A stretch of 64,000 nt of DNA from Dyella sp. ASV24 (GTDB taxonomy: Bacteria > Pseudomonadota > Gammaproteobacteria > Xanthomonadales > Rhodanobacteraceae), in contig NZ_JAELTQ010000011.1 in assembly GCF_016428905.1 (NCBI RefSeq), positions 1 through 64,000 on the forward strand, written 5' to 3'. Of this stretch, positions 28,032 to 36,703 are shown piece by piece. The number at the start of each line of letters is the position of its first letter. The stretch's first letter is position 1. The notes beneath the pieces were generated by a model. That model saw only the letters and a list, made by a program, of their open reading frames with translations, did no database searches and was not told where the DNA came from. The translations under genes were made by a program, and so were the position numbers.

Positions 28032-29198
28032 GTGGCCAGGAAGAAAAAACATCACGAAGACCACGTCAATCACGAGGCATGGGCTATCCCCTATGCCGAC
28101 CTGATGACGTTGCTGCTCGCCTTTTTCGTGGTGATGTACGCGGTGTCGGTGGTGAACGAAGGCAAGTACCGCGTGATGTCCAACTCCATCATCGAGGCAT
28201 TCAACGGCTCCAGCCACGTAATTGCTCCGATGCCACAGACTCGCGTGCAGCCGCACAACGTCGACCCCGCCATCGCTTCGCCGCAAACGCAGCCCGGCGC
28301 AGCGACAACGCCGGTGAACGTGCCGATTCCCGCTCGCCCGCAGCTGGTTCGGGCGAGCGATATGCGTTCGGCATCGCAAGCCGATGAACGGCACAACCTG
28401 GAAGTGATCCGCGATCAGGTACAGCGTGCGTTGCAGCCGCTGATCGATAAGCAGATGGTCATCGTGCGCAAGACCACGTCGTGGTTGGAGATCGAGCTGC
28501 GCACCGACATCCTGTTCCAGAGCGGCGCCGCCAAGCTTTCACCGGAAGCGACGGATGCGCTCGACAACATGGCGTCTATCCTTAAGCCGTTTCCCAATCC
28601 CGTGCGCGTCGAGGGCTACACGGACGATCGACCGATCAACACCTCGCTGTATCCATCGAACTGGGAGCTGTCCGCTGCACGCGCTGCGAGCGTGGCGCGC
28701 CTGTTCTCGGAGCAGGGCGTGGAACCTTCGCGCCTGGGCATCATGGGCTGGGGCGAATACCGCCCTGCTGCCGACAATGGAACGGAAGACGGTCGCAATC
28801 ACAATCGACGCGTGCTCATCGTGGTGCTGAGCGAAGACAACGCGCCGAAGCGCTTCTACAACGATGTGCAGAACGCTGGCCAGTTGACGGTCGACAACGC
28901 CGCCGCGCCGGCTCCTGCTGCATCGTCAGCTGCTGTGGTGGTGGCGCCGGTGCTGACGAGCGCGACGCCTGCAGCTAACGAGGCCAGTGGGGCCGTGCCC
29001 ACGGTTGAGGTCGTCGCGCCCCGACCGTTGGATGCCGTGCCGGTGAACAAGGTGATCCTCGCCCGTCCGACGCATACCGCCCAACAGGACGGCAACGCCA
29101 AGCCGGACCTTGCGCCGCAGGCCCCCATGCCTGATGTGGCCGCGGGCGCTATCACCGTCGGCGCCGCTCGCGTGACCTCGCCGGAGCATGGTCCATGA
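28032..29198 (+). CDS. motD: Flagellar motor stator protein MotD (MotB family)
   Basis: MotD anchors the stator to peptidoglycan and supplies the ion-binding Asp. The 388-residue product has a basic N-terminus (ARKKKHHEDHVNHEAW), one membrane segment with the functional Asp in IPYADLMTLLLAFFVVMYAV, and an OmpA-like domain (VRVEGYTDDRPINTSLYPSN, WELSAARAASVARLF). A long Ala/Pro/Val-rich tail follows residue 285. Start codon is GTG. It ends with an ATGA that opens only a 19-codon frame. Confidence 0.93.
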   Translation: MARKKKHHEDHVNHEAWAIPYADLMTLLLAFFVVMYAVSVVNEGKYRVMSNSIIEAFNGSSHVIAPMPQTRVQPHNVDPAIASPQTQPGAATTPVNVPIPARPQLVRASDMRSASQADERHNLEVIRDQVQRALQPLIDKQMVIVRKTTSWLEIELRTDILFQSGAAKLSPEATDALDNMASILKPFPNPVRVEGYTDDRPINTSLYPSNWELSAARAASVARLFSEQGVEPSRLGIMGWGEYRPAADNGTEDGRNHNRRVLIVVLSEDNAPKRFYNDVQNAGQLTVDNAAAPAPAASSAAVVVAPVLTSATPAANEASGAVPTVEVVAPRPLDAVPVNKVILARPTHTAQQDGNAKPDLAPQAPMPDVAAGAITVGAARVTSPEHGP

Positions 29199-29250
29199 AT
29201 TGCATGTCTGAAGTACCGACCGACAAGGTCACCACAGGGGAGTCGCTGCC

Positions 29251-29706
29251 ATGACCCGGAATACTGAAGACTGGCTGTCTTTCCGCATCGGTGGACAGAT
29301 GTACGCCGCGCCGCTGACGCAGGTGAGTGAAGTGCTGCGCGACGGCGAGCTGACGCCCGTGCCGGGCTCGGCTTCCGACCTGCTGGGTATCCGACACCTG
29401 CGTGGCCGCATCGTGCCCGTGCTGGATGGCCGCCGCCGCCTTGGTTTGCCTGAGGAAGGGCGTGCCGATCCGTTCCAGGTGCGCCAGGTAATGCTTTCGT
29501 ATGGCGCGCATCTGGTGGGCATCCGCGTGGATGCCATCGGCGACCTGTTGTCGGCCAGCGCCAATGACATCGCGCCGCCGCTGCCTGGCGGCGCCACGCG
29601 GGATGATGATCCCGTGAACGGCGTATTGCCTACGCAGGGCAGTTTCGTGGCACTTCTTGACGTACGCCGTCTGTGCCGCCTGCCGCTGGAGCACGAAGCG
29701 GCCTGA
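29251..29706 (+). CDS. cheW: CheW-domain coupling protein
   Basis: CheW proteins couple receptors to CheA. The 151-residue product is a single CheW domain (WLSFRIGGQMYAAPLTQVSE, GIRHLRGRIVPVLDGRRRLG). The position after motCD is where Pseudomonas and Vibrio relatives have parC-parP-cheW. No ParC ATPase is present, and the protein is rather divergent, so it could descend from the CheW-like half of ParP. A GGGGAG ribosome site precedes the ATG. Last gene of the first chemotaxis unit. Confidence 0.82.
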   Translation: MTRNTEDWLSFRIGGQMYAAPLTQVSEVLRDGELTPVPGSASDLLGIRHLRGRIVPVLDGRRRLGLPEEGRADPFQVRQVMLSYGAHLVGIRVDAIGDLLSASANDIAPPLPGGATRDDDPVNGVLPTQGSFVALLDVRRLCRLPLEHEAA

Positions 29707-29740
29707 CCTATCCGGCATCGGTCGCGGCTATCCTTGCGAC

Positions 29741-29765
29741 ACCGGGGCAGCTTCGTTGCCCCGGT
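29741..29765 (+). terminator. Stem-loop after the first chemotaxis operon
   Basis: A 9-bp perfect stem (29741-29749 with 29757-29765, ACCGGGGCA/TGCCCCGGT) with a seven-base loop lies between cheW and the next gene. The following bases are TCCGTCCG, not a T run, so Rho-independent termination is uncertain. Confidence 0.45.
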
Positions 29766-29794
29766 TCCGTCCGTGGTGGAGAGGAGGCCTGCCC

Positions 29795-31732
29795 ATGTCG
29801 TCGCAAGACCCTGCATCGTCCGTTGCGTCGGCAAGCCAGCGCGCAGTCGTCATCGTCGCCGCGGCCTGTGTGCTGGCGCTGCTCTATTTCGGGCGGGAGG
29901 TGCTGGTCCCGATTGTCCTCGCGCTGTTCCTCAGCCTGCTGATGGCGCCATGGGTGCGCTTGTATCGACGCGTCGGTTTTGGACACACCACGTCCGTGCT
30001 GATTGCCGTGGTGGCGCTGGTCGTGGTGGTCAGCGGCCTGGCCACGATGATGGGCACGCAGGTAGTGCACGTGGCGCGCAGCCTGCCGCAGTATGAGGTG
30101 ACGATTCGCACCAAAGTGCAGTCGCTGCGTGAGGAAACGCTCGGGCGGCTGGATTTTCTGCAGGGCGAGTTGGGCAAGGTGATCGATGGTTCCGGGCAGG
30201 GCACCGCGCCTGCGCAGGCGAGTAGCGCGGCATCGCCTTTCGTTGCGCCGCCTTACCTCACCAATGCCCCGGCCGAATCCAAGGTTGCGCAGCCGTCTGC
30301 CAAGACGCCGTCCACGCCGCTGGGGCTTGTCACTCGCTTGTTGTCCACGGCATGGGTGCCGCTGGAAACCGCAGGCATCGTGCTGGTGGTGCTGATCTTT
30401 GTGTTGCTGGAGCAAGAATCCCTGCGCGACCGCTTCATTCGCATGGCGGGTGGCGCAGACCTGCGCGCAACGACGGCCGCCATCAATGACGCGGGCGAAC
30501 GGCTATCGCGCTTCTTCCTTTCCACGTTCTCGGTCAATTGCAGCGTAGGCGTGGCGATCTGGCTCGGGTTGACCGTGATCGGCGTCCCCAATGCGCCCCT
30601 ATGGGGTGCACTGACGGCGGTGCTGCGCTTCGTGCCTTACATCGGCGTGTGGATGGTGGCGGCGCTGGTCTGCCTGTTTGCGGCGGCTGTGTCGACCGGC
30701 TGGTCCTTGCTGGCGATGACGGTCGTGCTCTATCTCGTCGTGGAGATTCTCGTATCCCAGCTCATCGAGCCGTTTCTCTACGGACATACGACGGGCCTCT
30801 CACCACTGGCGGTGGTGGTAGCGGCCATTTTCTGGAGCTGGCTGTGGGGGCCGGTGGGCCTGCTGATGTCCACGCCGCTTACGCTGTGCCTGGTGGTGGC
30901 GGGTCGTCACGTGAAGGCGCTGGACCTGCTCAACATCCTGTTGGGCGATACGCCGGCACTCACCATGCCGCAGCGCGTGTATCAGCGCGCCTTGTCTGGC
31001 GACGCTGGCGAGATCATCAGCGAGGCCCGCGAGTTCCTGAAGCGCAAGAGCTTCGCGGCTTACTGCGATGCTGTGTTGTTGCCGGCGCTGCAATTGGCCC
31101 GCGTCGACCTTACGGCTGGCGCCATCAATGTCGTGCAGCAATCATCGGTGAAGCGCACCATCGTGACCGTGGTGGAAGCACTCGACAGCCACGAGAGCAA
31201 ATGGACACGCTGGCGTCGGCGCGCATCCGTGCTTGAAGACACCAGCATCGGCCGCAGCTTGCGACAGCATCGCGAAGACGCCTTTGGTCGCTGGCAAGGA
31301 CCGTTGACCGTTCCGGCAGGCTCGGTGGTGCTGTGCATTGGCCTGGGCTCCGTCGCTGATGATCTCGCCACCGAGCTGCTCACGCGCATCTTGCGTGATC
31401 TGCATATCGACGCGCGCCATCTGTCCATCGAGGATTTCACGGCGTTCGATGACGAGCCGCATCCTGACGCCACACCTGACGCCGTTTCGATGGTCTACCT
31501 GGTGAGCACTCTTCCCGTGGTTGAGAAGGGTGTCTTCGGCGACGCCGTCCGCACGGTGCGTGGCGGCATCCCCGAGGCCTGCATCATTGGTGTGCTGTTC
31601 TCCGAGCCCTTGGTGACGACCGAGGCGGACCTGCCCGTCTACGCTGACGTGAATGAAGTGGTGAGGTCACTGGAGCAGGCCGCGCAGCAGGCCATTGCGC
31701 ACTTTCCATCGGGAAGCGCCGCTGCTGCGTGA
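29795..31732 (+). CDS. AI-2E family (TqsA/YdiK-like) membrane permease with long cytosolic tail
   Basis: A 645-residue inner-membrane protein of the AI-2E transporter superfamily: hydrophobic pairs at about residues 17-60, 65-90, then 200-220, 255-370, with the family segment RFVPYIGVWMVAALVCLFAA and LSPLAVVVAAIFWSWLWGPVGLLMSTPLTL. The roughly 270 residues after the last membrane segment form a soluble domain with no motif I recognise. Substrate unknown; the family includes exporters of AI-2 and Na+/H+ antiporters. The ATG at 29795 has GAGAGGAGG upstream. Not obviously linked to motility. Confidence 0.85.
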   Translation: MSSQDPASSVASASQRAVVIVAAACVLALLYFGREVLVPIVLALFLSLLMAPWVRLYRRVGFGHTTSVLIAVVALVVVVSGLATMMGTQVVHVARSLPQYEVTIRTKVQSLREETLGRLDFLQGELGKVIDGSGQGTAPAQASSAASPFVAPPYLTNAPAESKVAQPSAKTPSTPLGLVTRLLSTAWVPLETAGIVLVVLIFVLLEQESLRDRFIRMAGGADLRATTAAINDAGERLSRFFLSTFSVNCSVGVAIWLGLTVIGVPNAPLWGALTAVLRFVPYIGVWMVAALVCLFAAAVSTGWSLLAMTVVLYLVVEILVSQLIEPFLYGHTTGLSPLAVVVAAIFWSWLWGPVGLLMSTPLTLCLVVAGRHVKALDLLNILLGDTPALTMPQRVYQRALSGDAGEIISEAREFLKRKSFAAYCDAVLLPALQLARVDLTAGAINVVQQSSVKRTIVTVVEALDSHESKWTRWRRRASVLEDTSIGRSLRQHREDAFGRWQGPLTVPAGSVVLCIGLGSVADDLATELLTRILRDLHIDARHLSIEDFTAFDDEPHPDATPDAVSMVYLVSTLPVVEKGVFGDAVRTVRGGIPEACIIGVLFSEPLVTTEADLPVYADVNEVVRSLEQAAQQAIAHFPSGSAAAA

Positions 31733-31744
31733 GCCCGGAGCCTG

Positions 31745-32190
31745 TCAACGCTTGATCGGGAACCGCATATTCAGGCCGAAGAGGACCTGGAAGTGCGGCA
31801 CCGCGACACCTTCGCGCGCTACCGTGAATTGCGATTCGGCAAAGAAGTTGTACGTGGTGCCGGCACTGTCGCGCCACACCTTGCCGGTACCGATGCCGAT
31901 GGGAAAGTAGCGGGTGCCCGCATGCGGGTCCCAGTTCCACGTTGCCGTGCTGGGCAGATACCGGCCCCGCGACAGGTTGTAGATCAAGAGCGGCTGGGCT
32001 TTCAGGTTGTTCTGTGTGGGCGGGTTGCTTGAACCGGCGAACGAGTGTTGCCGGGTGACGAGTCCGCCCCCAATCCCCATCGCTGCGGGGACAAGGCGAG
32101 CGCCGCCAATCCTCCCTGCCACTTGCCCGGGCCGGTGAGGTCGGAGCCCGCAGTGGGCGCGGTCGATGCGGTGCTATAGCTACATCTCTA
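31745..32190 (-). pseudogene. Remnant of an outer-membrane MetA-pathway/transporter-like protein
   Basis: Reading on the minus strand, a C-terminal beta-barrel segment is clear in one frame (NLKAQPLLIYNLSRGRYLPS, FAESQFTVAREGVAVPHFQV, ending GLNMRFPIKR). The piece upstream of it continues in a different frame (LTGPGKWQGGLAALALSP). That order (GPGKW..., HSFAG..., QPLLIYNL...) matches the C-terminal third of MetA-type barrel proteins, so at least one frameshift occurred. The first two thirds and signal peptide are missing. The stretch 32191-32449 beyond it has no recognisable gene. Confidence 0.68.
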
Positions 32191-32449
32191 CGCCTGATTG
32201 GGCGGGGTTCTCCGCAGCATCCCCGCCGCCAGAATGGCACCCGTTCTACTTGATCTGCACACCGTCTTGATCCTCGGTTTTCCCCACCACAAGGGGGGAG
32301 TCGGAGAAGACGTGTCATGCGTATTTCTACTTGGTTCCGCTGCGTAGATCTTCGCTTGTCCGTACTGGTACGGCCAGCCACGCTTTATCCCGCCAAAGCG
32401 CCGGTGTGACCGGCTTTTGCCTCCTTCCCTCCGTCTTAGCAGCGATCTT

Positions 32450-33394
32450 ATGAAACGACTTCTATCCACATTGCTTTTGCTGGCTGCCACCGCAGCGACG
32501 CCTGTTCTCGCCACCGAGGGCGGTGTGGGTAAAGCGATTACCGGGCTTCAGGCAACCTCCTATGCGGGCCTGGTGCCACCCACGCCTGGATGGAACTGGG
32601 AAGTTGCCTACGCCTACTACAGCGGTAGCATCGGCGCTTCGAAGGAAGTCCCGATTGCAGGCGGCGGTTCGGCGCTAGGCCTCAAGGCCGAATTCCAGCT
32701 GGCGTCGTTCGTTGGCATGTACATCTGGAATACCAAACCGTCATCGTGGAACTTCGCCTCGATGGTGGACGTGCCCTTCGCCTATGTGAACGTCAACGCC
32801 AACGCGCGCCTCGGGCCGTTCTCGGCCAGCAGGACCGACAGCGCGACGGGACTCTACGACGTGAGCTTCGCACCGGTGATCGCCAGCCACCATTTCAGCC
32901 AGACGCAGCACATGTCGCTGGCGCTGTACGTCGAAGCGCCCACGGGTAGCTACACCAAGGGCACGCTCGCCAATGACAGCCTCAACGTCTGGGTCTTCTC
33001 TCCCACCGTTGGCTATACGCAGCTGTTCAATCAGGGATCGTTGGAGTGGAGCACGACCAGCGCGGTGGACTTCTATACGAAGGACAACGCCACCAACTAT
33101 CAGAATGGCTCCGTCTTCCGCATCGACTCGCTGTTGGTGAAGCGTTTTCCGACGGGGTGGGGTATCGGCGCCGTGGGTGGATGGATCTACCAGCTGGAAA
33201 AGGATTCGGGTCCGCTGGCCGACCGATTGAATGGCTTCAAGGGGCATGCTCTTTCCATTGGCCCCATGGTGAACTACCTGAAGAAGTGGCAGGGCGGCCA
33301 GGTCGAGTTTTCTCTACGCTGGATGCATGAGTTCGACGTCCAGAATCGTACTAAGGGCAATCCAGCGATGCTCTCGGCAACGATCTCGCTCTGA
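32450..33394 (+). CDS. Outer-membrane protein of the phenol-degradation MetA (SphA-like) family
   Basis: A 314-residue secreted beta-barrel protein: signal peptide at residues 1-22 (MKRLLSTLLLLAATAATPVLA), then alternating aromatic strands, family segments around VNVNANARLGPFSA and LALYVEAPTGSYTKG, and a terminal strand ending in MLSATISL. These proteins are thought to help hydrophobic compounds cross the outer membrane; the actual substrate is unknown. It lies next to a broken relative on the other strand. The ATG at 32450 is chosen for the signal peptide. Confidence 0.82.
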   Translation: MKRLLSTLLLLAATAATPVLATEGGVGKAITGLQATSYAGLVPPTPGWNWEVAYAYYSGSIGASKEVPIAGGGSALGLKAEFQLASFVGMYIWNTKPSSWNFASMVDVPFAYVNVNANARLGPFSASRTDSATGLYDVSFAPVIASHHFSQTQHMSLALYVEAPTGSYTKGTLANDSLNVWVFSPTVGYTQLFNQGSLEWSTTSAVDFYTKDNATNYQNGSVFRIDSLLVKRFPTGWGIGAVGGWIYQLEKDSGPLADRLNGFKGHALSIGPMVNYLKKWQGGQVEFSLRWMHEFDVQNRTKGNPAMLSATISL

Positions 33395-33417
33395 CGCATC
33401 GGCGATCACGGTTTCGA

Positions 33418-33443
33418 GAAAGGCCGCCTTATGGCGGCCTTTC
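33418..33443. terminator. Bidirectional terminator
   Basis: A perfect 11-bp stem (33418-33428 with 33433-33443, GAAAGGCCGCC/GGCGGCCTTTC) around TTAT separates two convergent genes. T-rich sequence on the plus side and the complement of GGTTTCGA on the minus side fit termination in both directions. Confidence 0.85.
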
Positions 33444-33454
33444 CCGTTTCTGGC

Positions 33455-34798
33455 TCAGGCGCTCCCACCGACGTAGCGTCGACAATGATCCAGATAGTCG
33501 CGCTCGTGCATCGAAAGCAGGCCGGTGACGGCCTGCCACAACCACGAAGGGGCATCGAGCGTACGTGTATGGTTCCGCCTAAGCTCCTGGCACCAGGATC
33601 TGCGCGTGGCGGCGTCCATTTGCCGTGAATGCGCGCGACCGACCACATGCGCGAGAAAGGCAGCTACACGCCTTGCCTGCTTTCGGCGCAGGCGCGCGAT
33701 GTCGATCTTCAGATCCTGCGGTAGCAGCTCGCGGACGAAGACGGGCTTGTCCAGAAGGCGTGCTGATTGCATGCGATCGCCCAGTGCGGGAGAGAGGTGC
33801 CGGGCGGCAAGTACGACGCGCTCAGCAGGGTCGCGTGGCATGCGCACGTGCTTCGCGCGCGGCGCGATCGATGCTGCCGCCTCCTTGATATCGATCAGGC
33901 AGAGGTCGTCGCCATCCACTACGTTGCCATCCACATCCAATAGCACGGCATAGCGAAGTTTTCCGAGCGAGCTGCAGCCCTTGCGCCAGTACGCGGCATC
34001 GAGCACGTTCACCTTGCCCTGCGGTTCGCGATGACGCAATTGAGTGGCGAGTTCATCGAGCTGTTGTTCGCGGAAGATCGACTGAATCGCCTTCCGTTCC
34101 TTGGGGGTGAGGGGCCAGAACTCCTTGCCCAACGGAAGCTCGAGTTGCATGCCGGCCAGGCGCTCACGGGCCAGCGATTTCCAGTTGCGCTGCACGGCCT
34201 GCCTCATGACCAGTTTGATCACACCGGGCATCGACGGTTCGTCATCATCCGTTTCGGGAAAGGCTGCCTCATAGCCGTCGAGCATGGCTTCCATCATGTT
34301 GGCAGTGATGATGCCGGGCAGATCCGATCCGCGCGCTGACATAGCTAGTGAAAGCGCGAGACGTACGAGGTCATACGCGGGATTGCTGATCACACTCTGA
34401 TCGAAGTCGCGGATCTGGATCTTTACCTTGCCGCGATCGTCGGCGACGGGGCCGATGTTGCCGATATGGCAGTCGCCGCAGATCCAGACGGCGGGCCCTT
34501 CGGGGAGATGGGGTGCCACGCGTGAATCAAGCCATTCGTAGAACTGCGCCGTGTTGCCACGCACATAAGCGTGAGCCGAGCGCGCCATCTTGGTGTTACG
34601 GCGCTCGATCAACGCGCTTTGTCGTAGCGATGGCGATACGGTGACGTTCTTCGAATGGGCCATGGCGGATTCCATGCTTGTCGATTCACTCTGGCCGGTT
34701 CCAGATGAAGGGCGCGTCATCTTCTTCAAGATGAATGCGACCCAGCGCGTGCCCTTTGGCGAAGGTTCGGCCCTGAGGTACACCACCCGATAGTGCAT
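33455..34798 (-). CDS. DUF2252 family protein
   Basis: A 447-residue soluble protein of the DUF2252 family, a kinase-fold-like group of unknown function. Visible hallmarks are RGNTAQFYEWL, the ICGDCHIGNIGPV motif (GDxHxxN, resembling the catalytic loop of aminoglycoside phosphotransferase folds), and QIRDFDQSVISNPAYDLVRL (DFD, metal-binding-like). The start at 34798 gives about 40 extra residues before the conserved part; 34675 or 34663 are alternatives. Transcribed alone, convergent with the preceding gene. Confidence 0.85.
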   Translation of the reverse strand: MHYRVVYLRAEPSPKGTRWVAFILKKMTRPSSGTGQSESTSMESAMAHSKNVTVSPSLRQSALIERRNTKMARSAHAYVRGNTAQFYEWLDSRVAPHLPEGPAVWICGDCHIGNIGPVADDRGKVKIQIRDFDQSVISNPAYDLVRLALSLAMSARGSDLPGIITANMMEAMLDGYEAAFPETDDDEPSMPGVIKLVMRQAVQRNWKSLARERLAGMQLELPLGKEFWPLTPKERKAIQSIFREQQLDELATQLRHREPQGKVNVLDAAYWRKGCSSLGKLRYAVLLDVDGNVVDGDDLCLIDIKEAAASIAPRAKHVRMPRDPAERVVLAARHLSPALGDRMQSARLLDKPVFVRELLPQDLKIDIARLRRKQARRVAAFLAHVVGRAHSRQMDAATRRSWCQELRRNHTRTLDAPSWLWQAVTGLLSMHERDYLDHCRRYVGGSA

Positions 34799-34898
34799 CA
34801 GTCACCCGCGCCAATTCGCCGCATATCGTGTGTGGTTGTTACGGCTCGTAGCGCCTGAGATGGGAATCCTGTTGCTGTGAAGCATCAAAAAGTCTGTG

Positions 34899-34925
34899 GC
34901 ACAGCGCTAAATCATTTCGCTGTGC
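34899..34925. promoter_or_regulatory. Candidate operator of the ureide operon (inverted repeat)
   Basis: GCACAGCG (34899-34906) and CGCTGTGC (34918-34925) are perfect inverted 8-mers separated by 11 bases. The centre is AT-rich (CTAAATCATTT). It lies about 145 bases upstream of the first gene of the 35070 operon in an intergenic stretch without other genes (34799-35069). A LysR-type regulator is encoded in the same locus, and its targets usually have such dyads. TACACT at 34942 might serve as a -10 element, but no -35 is clear. Confidence 0.5.
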
Positions 34926-34967
34926 GCCCGAATGGTCTGCCTACACTGAATTTGCAGAGGGTGTGAT

Positions 34968-34987
34968 CCCGATCCATTGCGATCGGG
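34968..34987 (+). other. Small stem-loop in the leader of the ureide operon
   Basis: CCCGATC (34968-34974) pairs with GATCGGG (34981-34987) around a six-base loop. It sits between the candidate operator and the first start codon. No further meaning can be assigned. Confidence 0.35.
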
Positions 34988-35069
34988 TCATGGCACGGCC
35001 GGGCGATACGCCCCGTTTGCCAGCTGCTGCAGCGGTTTCAACGGTTCAACGATTCAACGGAGCATTCAT

Positions 35070-35738
35070 ATGGTCAAGAAGGAATTTCGGGCGGAGCCCT
35101 TTCCGCTGGCATACGAGGCAAAGTCAACGGCACTGGTGATGATCGACATGCAGCGCGATTTCGTCGAGCCAGGTGGTTTTGGCGAAGCGCTCGGCAACGA
35201 CGTATCGCTCGTGCGCAGTGCGATCAAACCGTGCGAGAAAGTGTTGGCTGAAGCGCGCAAGGCCGGCCTGCTGGTGATCCATACGCGCGAAGGTCATCGC
35301 GCCGACCTGGCCGACTGTCCGCCTGCCAAGCTCACTCGCGGTGGCAAGACGTTTATCGGCACGAATGGTCCTATGGGTCGCATCCTGGTGCGTGGCTCAA
35401 AAGGGCACGATCTGATCCCCGAACTGTATCCGATCGCTGGCGAGCCGGTCGTCGATAAGCCAGGCAAGGGTGCGTTCTATCAAACCGACTTGCATCTTCT
35501 GTTGCAGAACGCCGGTATCAAGACGCTGATCGTGTGCGGTGTCACCACGGAAGTGTGCGTTACCACCACGGTGCGGGAAGCCAACGATCGCGGCTATGAG
35601 TGCATCGTGCCTTCCGACTGTGTCGGCTCTTACTTTCCTGAGTTCCAGCAGGCCGCATTGGCCATGATCAAGGCTCAGGGCGCGATCTTTGGCTGGGTAA
35701 GCGATTCGAACGCCATTGTCGAAGGCTTGAAAGGCTGA
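35070..35738 (+). CDS. Isochorismatase-fold cysteine amidohydrolase, biuret-hydrolase-like
   Basis: A 222-residue isochorismatase-superfamily hydrolase. The catalytic triad is visible: Asp26 in VMIDMQRDF, Lys130 in VVDKPGKGAF and Cys163 in GVTTEVCV. The segments HTREGHRADLAD, GRILVRGSKGHDLIPELYPI and REANDRGYECIVPSDC are, as I recall them, close to biuret hydrolase (BiuH) and triuret hydrolase rather than to isochorismatase or nicotinamidase. Expected reaction: removal of ammonia from a terminal ureide amide. Biuret, triuret or another carbamoyl amide are candidates; the sequence cannot decide. First gene of the operon, 12 bases before the DUF2877 gene. Confidence 0.8.
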   Translation: MVKKEFRAEPFPLAYEAKSTALVMIDMQRDFVEPGGFGEALGNDVSLVRSAIKPCEKVLAEARKAGLLVIHTREGHRADLADCPPAKLTRGGKTFIGTNGPMGRILVRGSKGHDLIPELYPIAGEPVVDKPGKGAFYQTDLHLLLQNAGIKTLIVCGVTTEVCVTTTVREANDRGYECIVPSDCVGSYFPEFQQAALAMIKAQGAIFGWVSDSNAIVEGLKG

Positions 35739-35750
35739 GTGGAGCAGCCC

Positions 35751-36668
35751 ATGGAGAAGCACAACTTACCGGCGCTCTCCGTGGGCTATCTGGCGAGCGC
35801 GATGCTGCAACAGGCATCCCTGTTCGAAGTGCATAGCCAGTTTGAGAACGCACTTAATCTCGTCACGGCGGATGGCGAGATGATGACCCTGACGGGAATG
35901 CGCGCGCCGGGCTTTCCAACAACCATCCGTGTGTGCACGCCGACGTGGTGGGACTGGCGCCTTGGTGGTTCAGTCCGACAAGTGGGCCACGTATCGAGTG
36001 TTCTTCATCACGCTGCGTGGTCAGTCGATCTTAGCCGCGCTGAATGCTGGGTGCCTGATGGTCGGGATATCGAACCGTCCTGGGCGGCGTTGTCGACGGA
36101 GAGGTTGAGTGTATTGGAGACGGCGCTCCGCGATCATCTTGATCAAACGGGCGCGCGAAGTGCGCTATGCCTCTACGAGAACCACTCATCGGTGGCACTT
36201 ACACCGACGATCACGTGGCATGACGACGTTACCCAAATAGAAGCGCAGGTTGTGCGGCTGATCGGGTTCGGGTTCGGATTGACGCCCGATGGAGATGACT
36301 TCCTCCTGGGTTATATGGCAGCGCTCTCGCCATGGCGTCGGTATCTCGACATATCGGCTCACTTGCGCGAGGTGGGCGCCATCGTAAGACGGCACCTTCA
36401 TCGGACGACAGACATCAGTCGGCACTACTTGAAGCTCGCCACGGACGGCCACTTTTCTGAGCCAGTGTTGCAGCTCGCAGCAGCGATAGCAGGAGGAGAC
36501 AGCCATACCTCATTACAGCGACTGGCGGAGAACGTGCTGCGCTTTGGGGCTTCGTCGGGCGCGGACTGTATGGCCGGCATGGTGCATGGCTTGAAGAACG
36601 TGCGGAAGGCATTGGATGCGTATCCCTCGACGCCACGGATTACACGGACCAACGAACAGGCCGCTTAG
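35751..36668 (+). CDS. allH: DUF2877 protein, AllH/YlbF-like transcarbamylase subunit
   Basis: A 305-residue DUF2877 protein. E. coli AllH (formerly YlbF) of this family is, as I recall, one of three subunits of the oxamate transcarbamylase AllFGH. The family segment with the LIGFGFGLTPDGDDFLLGYM motif (Gly/Asp-rich, about residues 165-185) is present. ATG 35751 is preferred to GTG 35739 because GGAG lies 7 bases upstream. It stands in an operon with the other two subunits and a carbamate kinase, which supports this role. Confidence 0.78.
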   Translation: MEKHNLPALSVGYLASAMLQQASLFEVHSQFENALNLVTADGEMMTLTGMRAPGFPTTIRVCTPTWWDWRLGGSVRQVGHVSSVLHHAAWSVDLSRAECWVPDGRDIEPSWAALSTERLSVLETALRDHLDQTGARSALCLYENHSSVALTPTITWHDDVTQIEAQVVRLIGFGFGLTPDGDDFLLGYMAALSPWRRYLDISAHLREVGAIVRRHLHRTTDISRHYLKLATDGHFSEPVLQLAAAIAGGDSHTSLQRLAENVLRFGASSGADCMAGMVHGLKNVRKALDAYPSTPRITRTNEQAA

Positions 36669-36703
36669 GCGCGCATCCAGATCATCATGGAACGAACATT
36701 GAG

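Noticed and set aside
29195-29254. 19-codon frame overlapping the motD stop
   Set aside because: Too short, no similarity; the real cheW start with GGGGAG is just after it.
34990-35006. TGGCACGG sequence before the ureide operon as sigma-54 promoter
   Set aside because: The GC needed 10 bases after GG is one base off and no TTGC is present.
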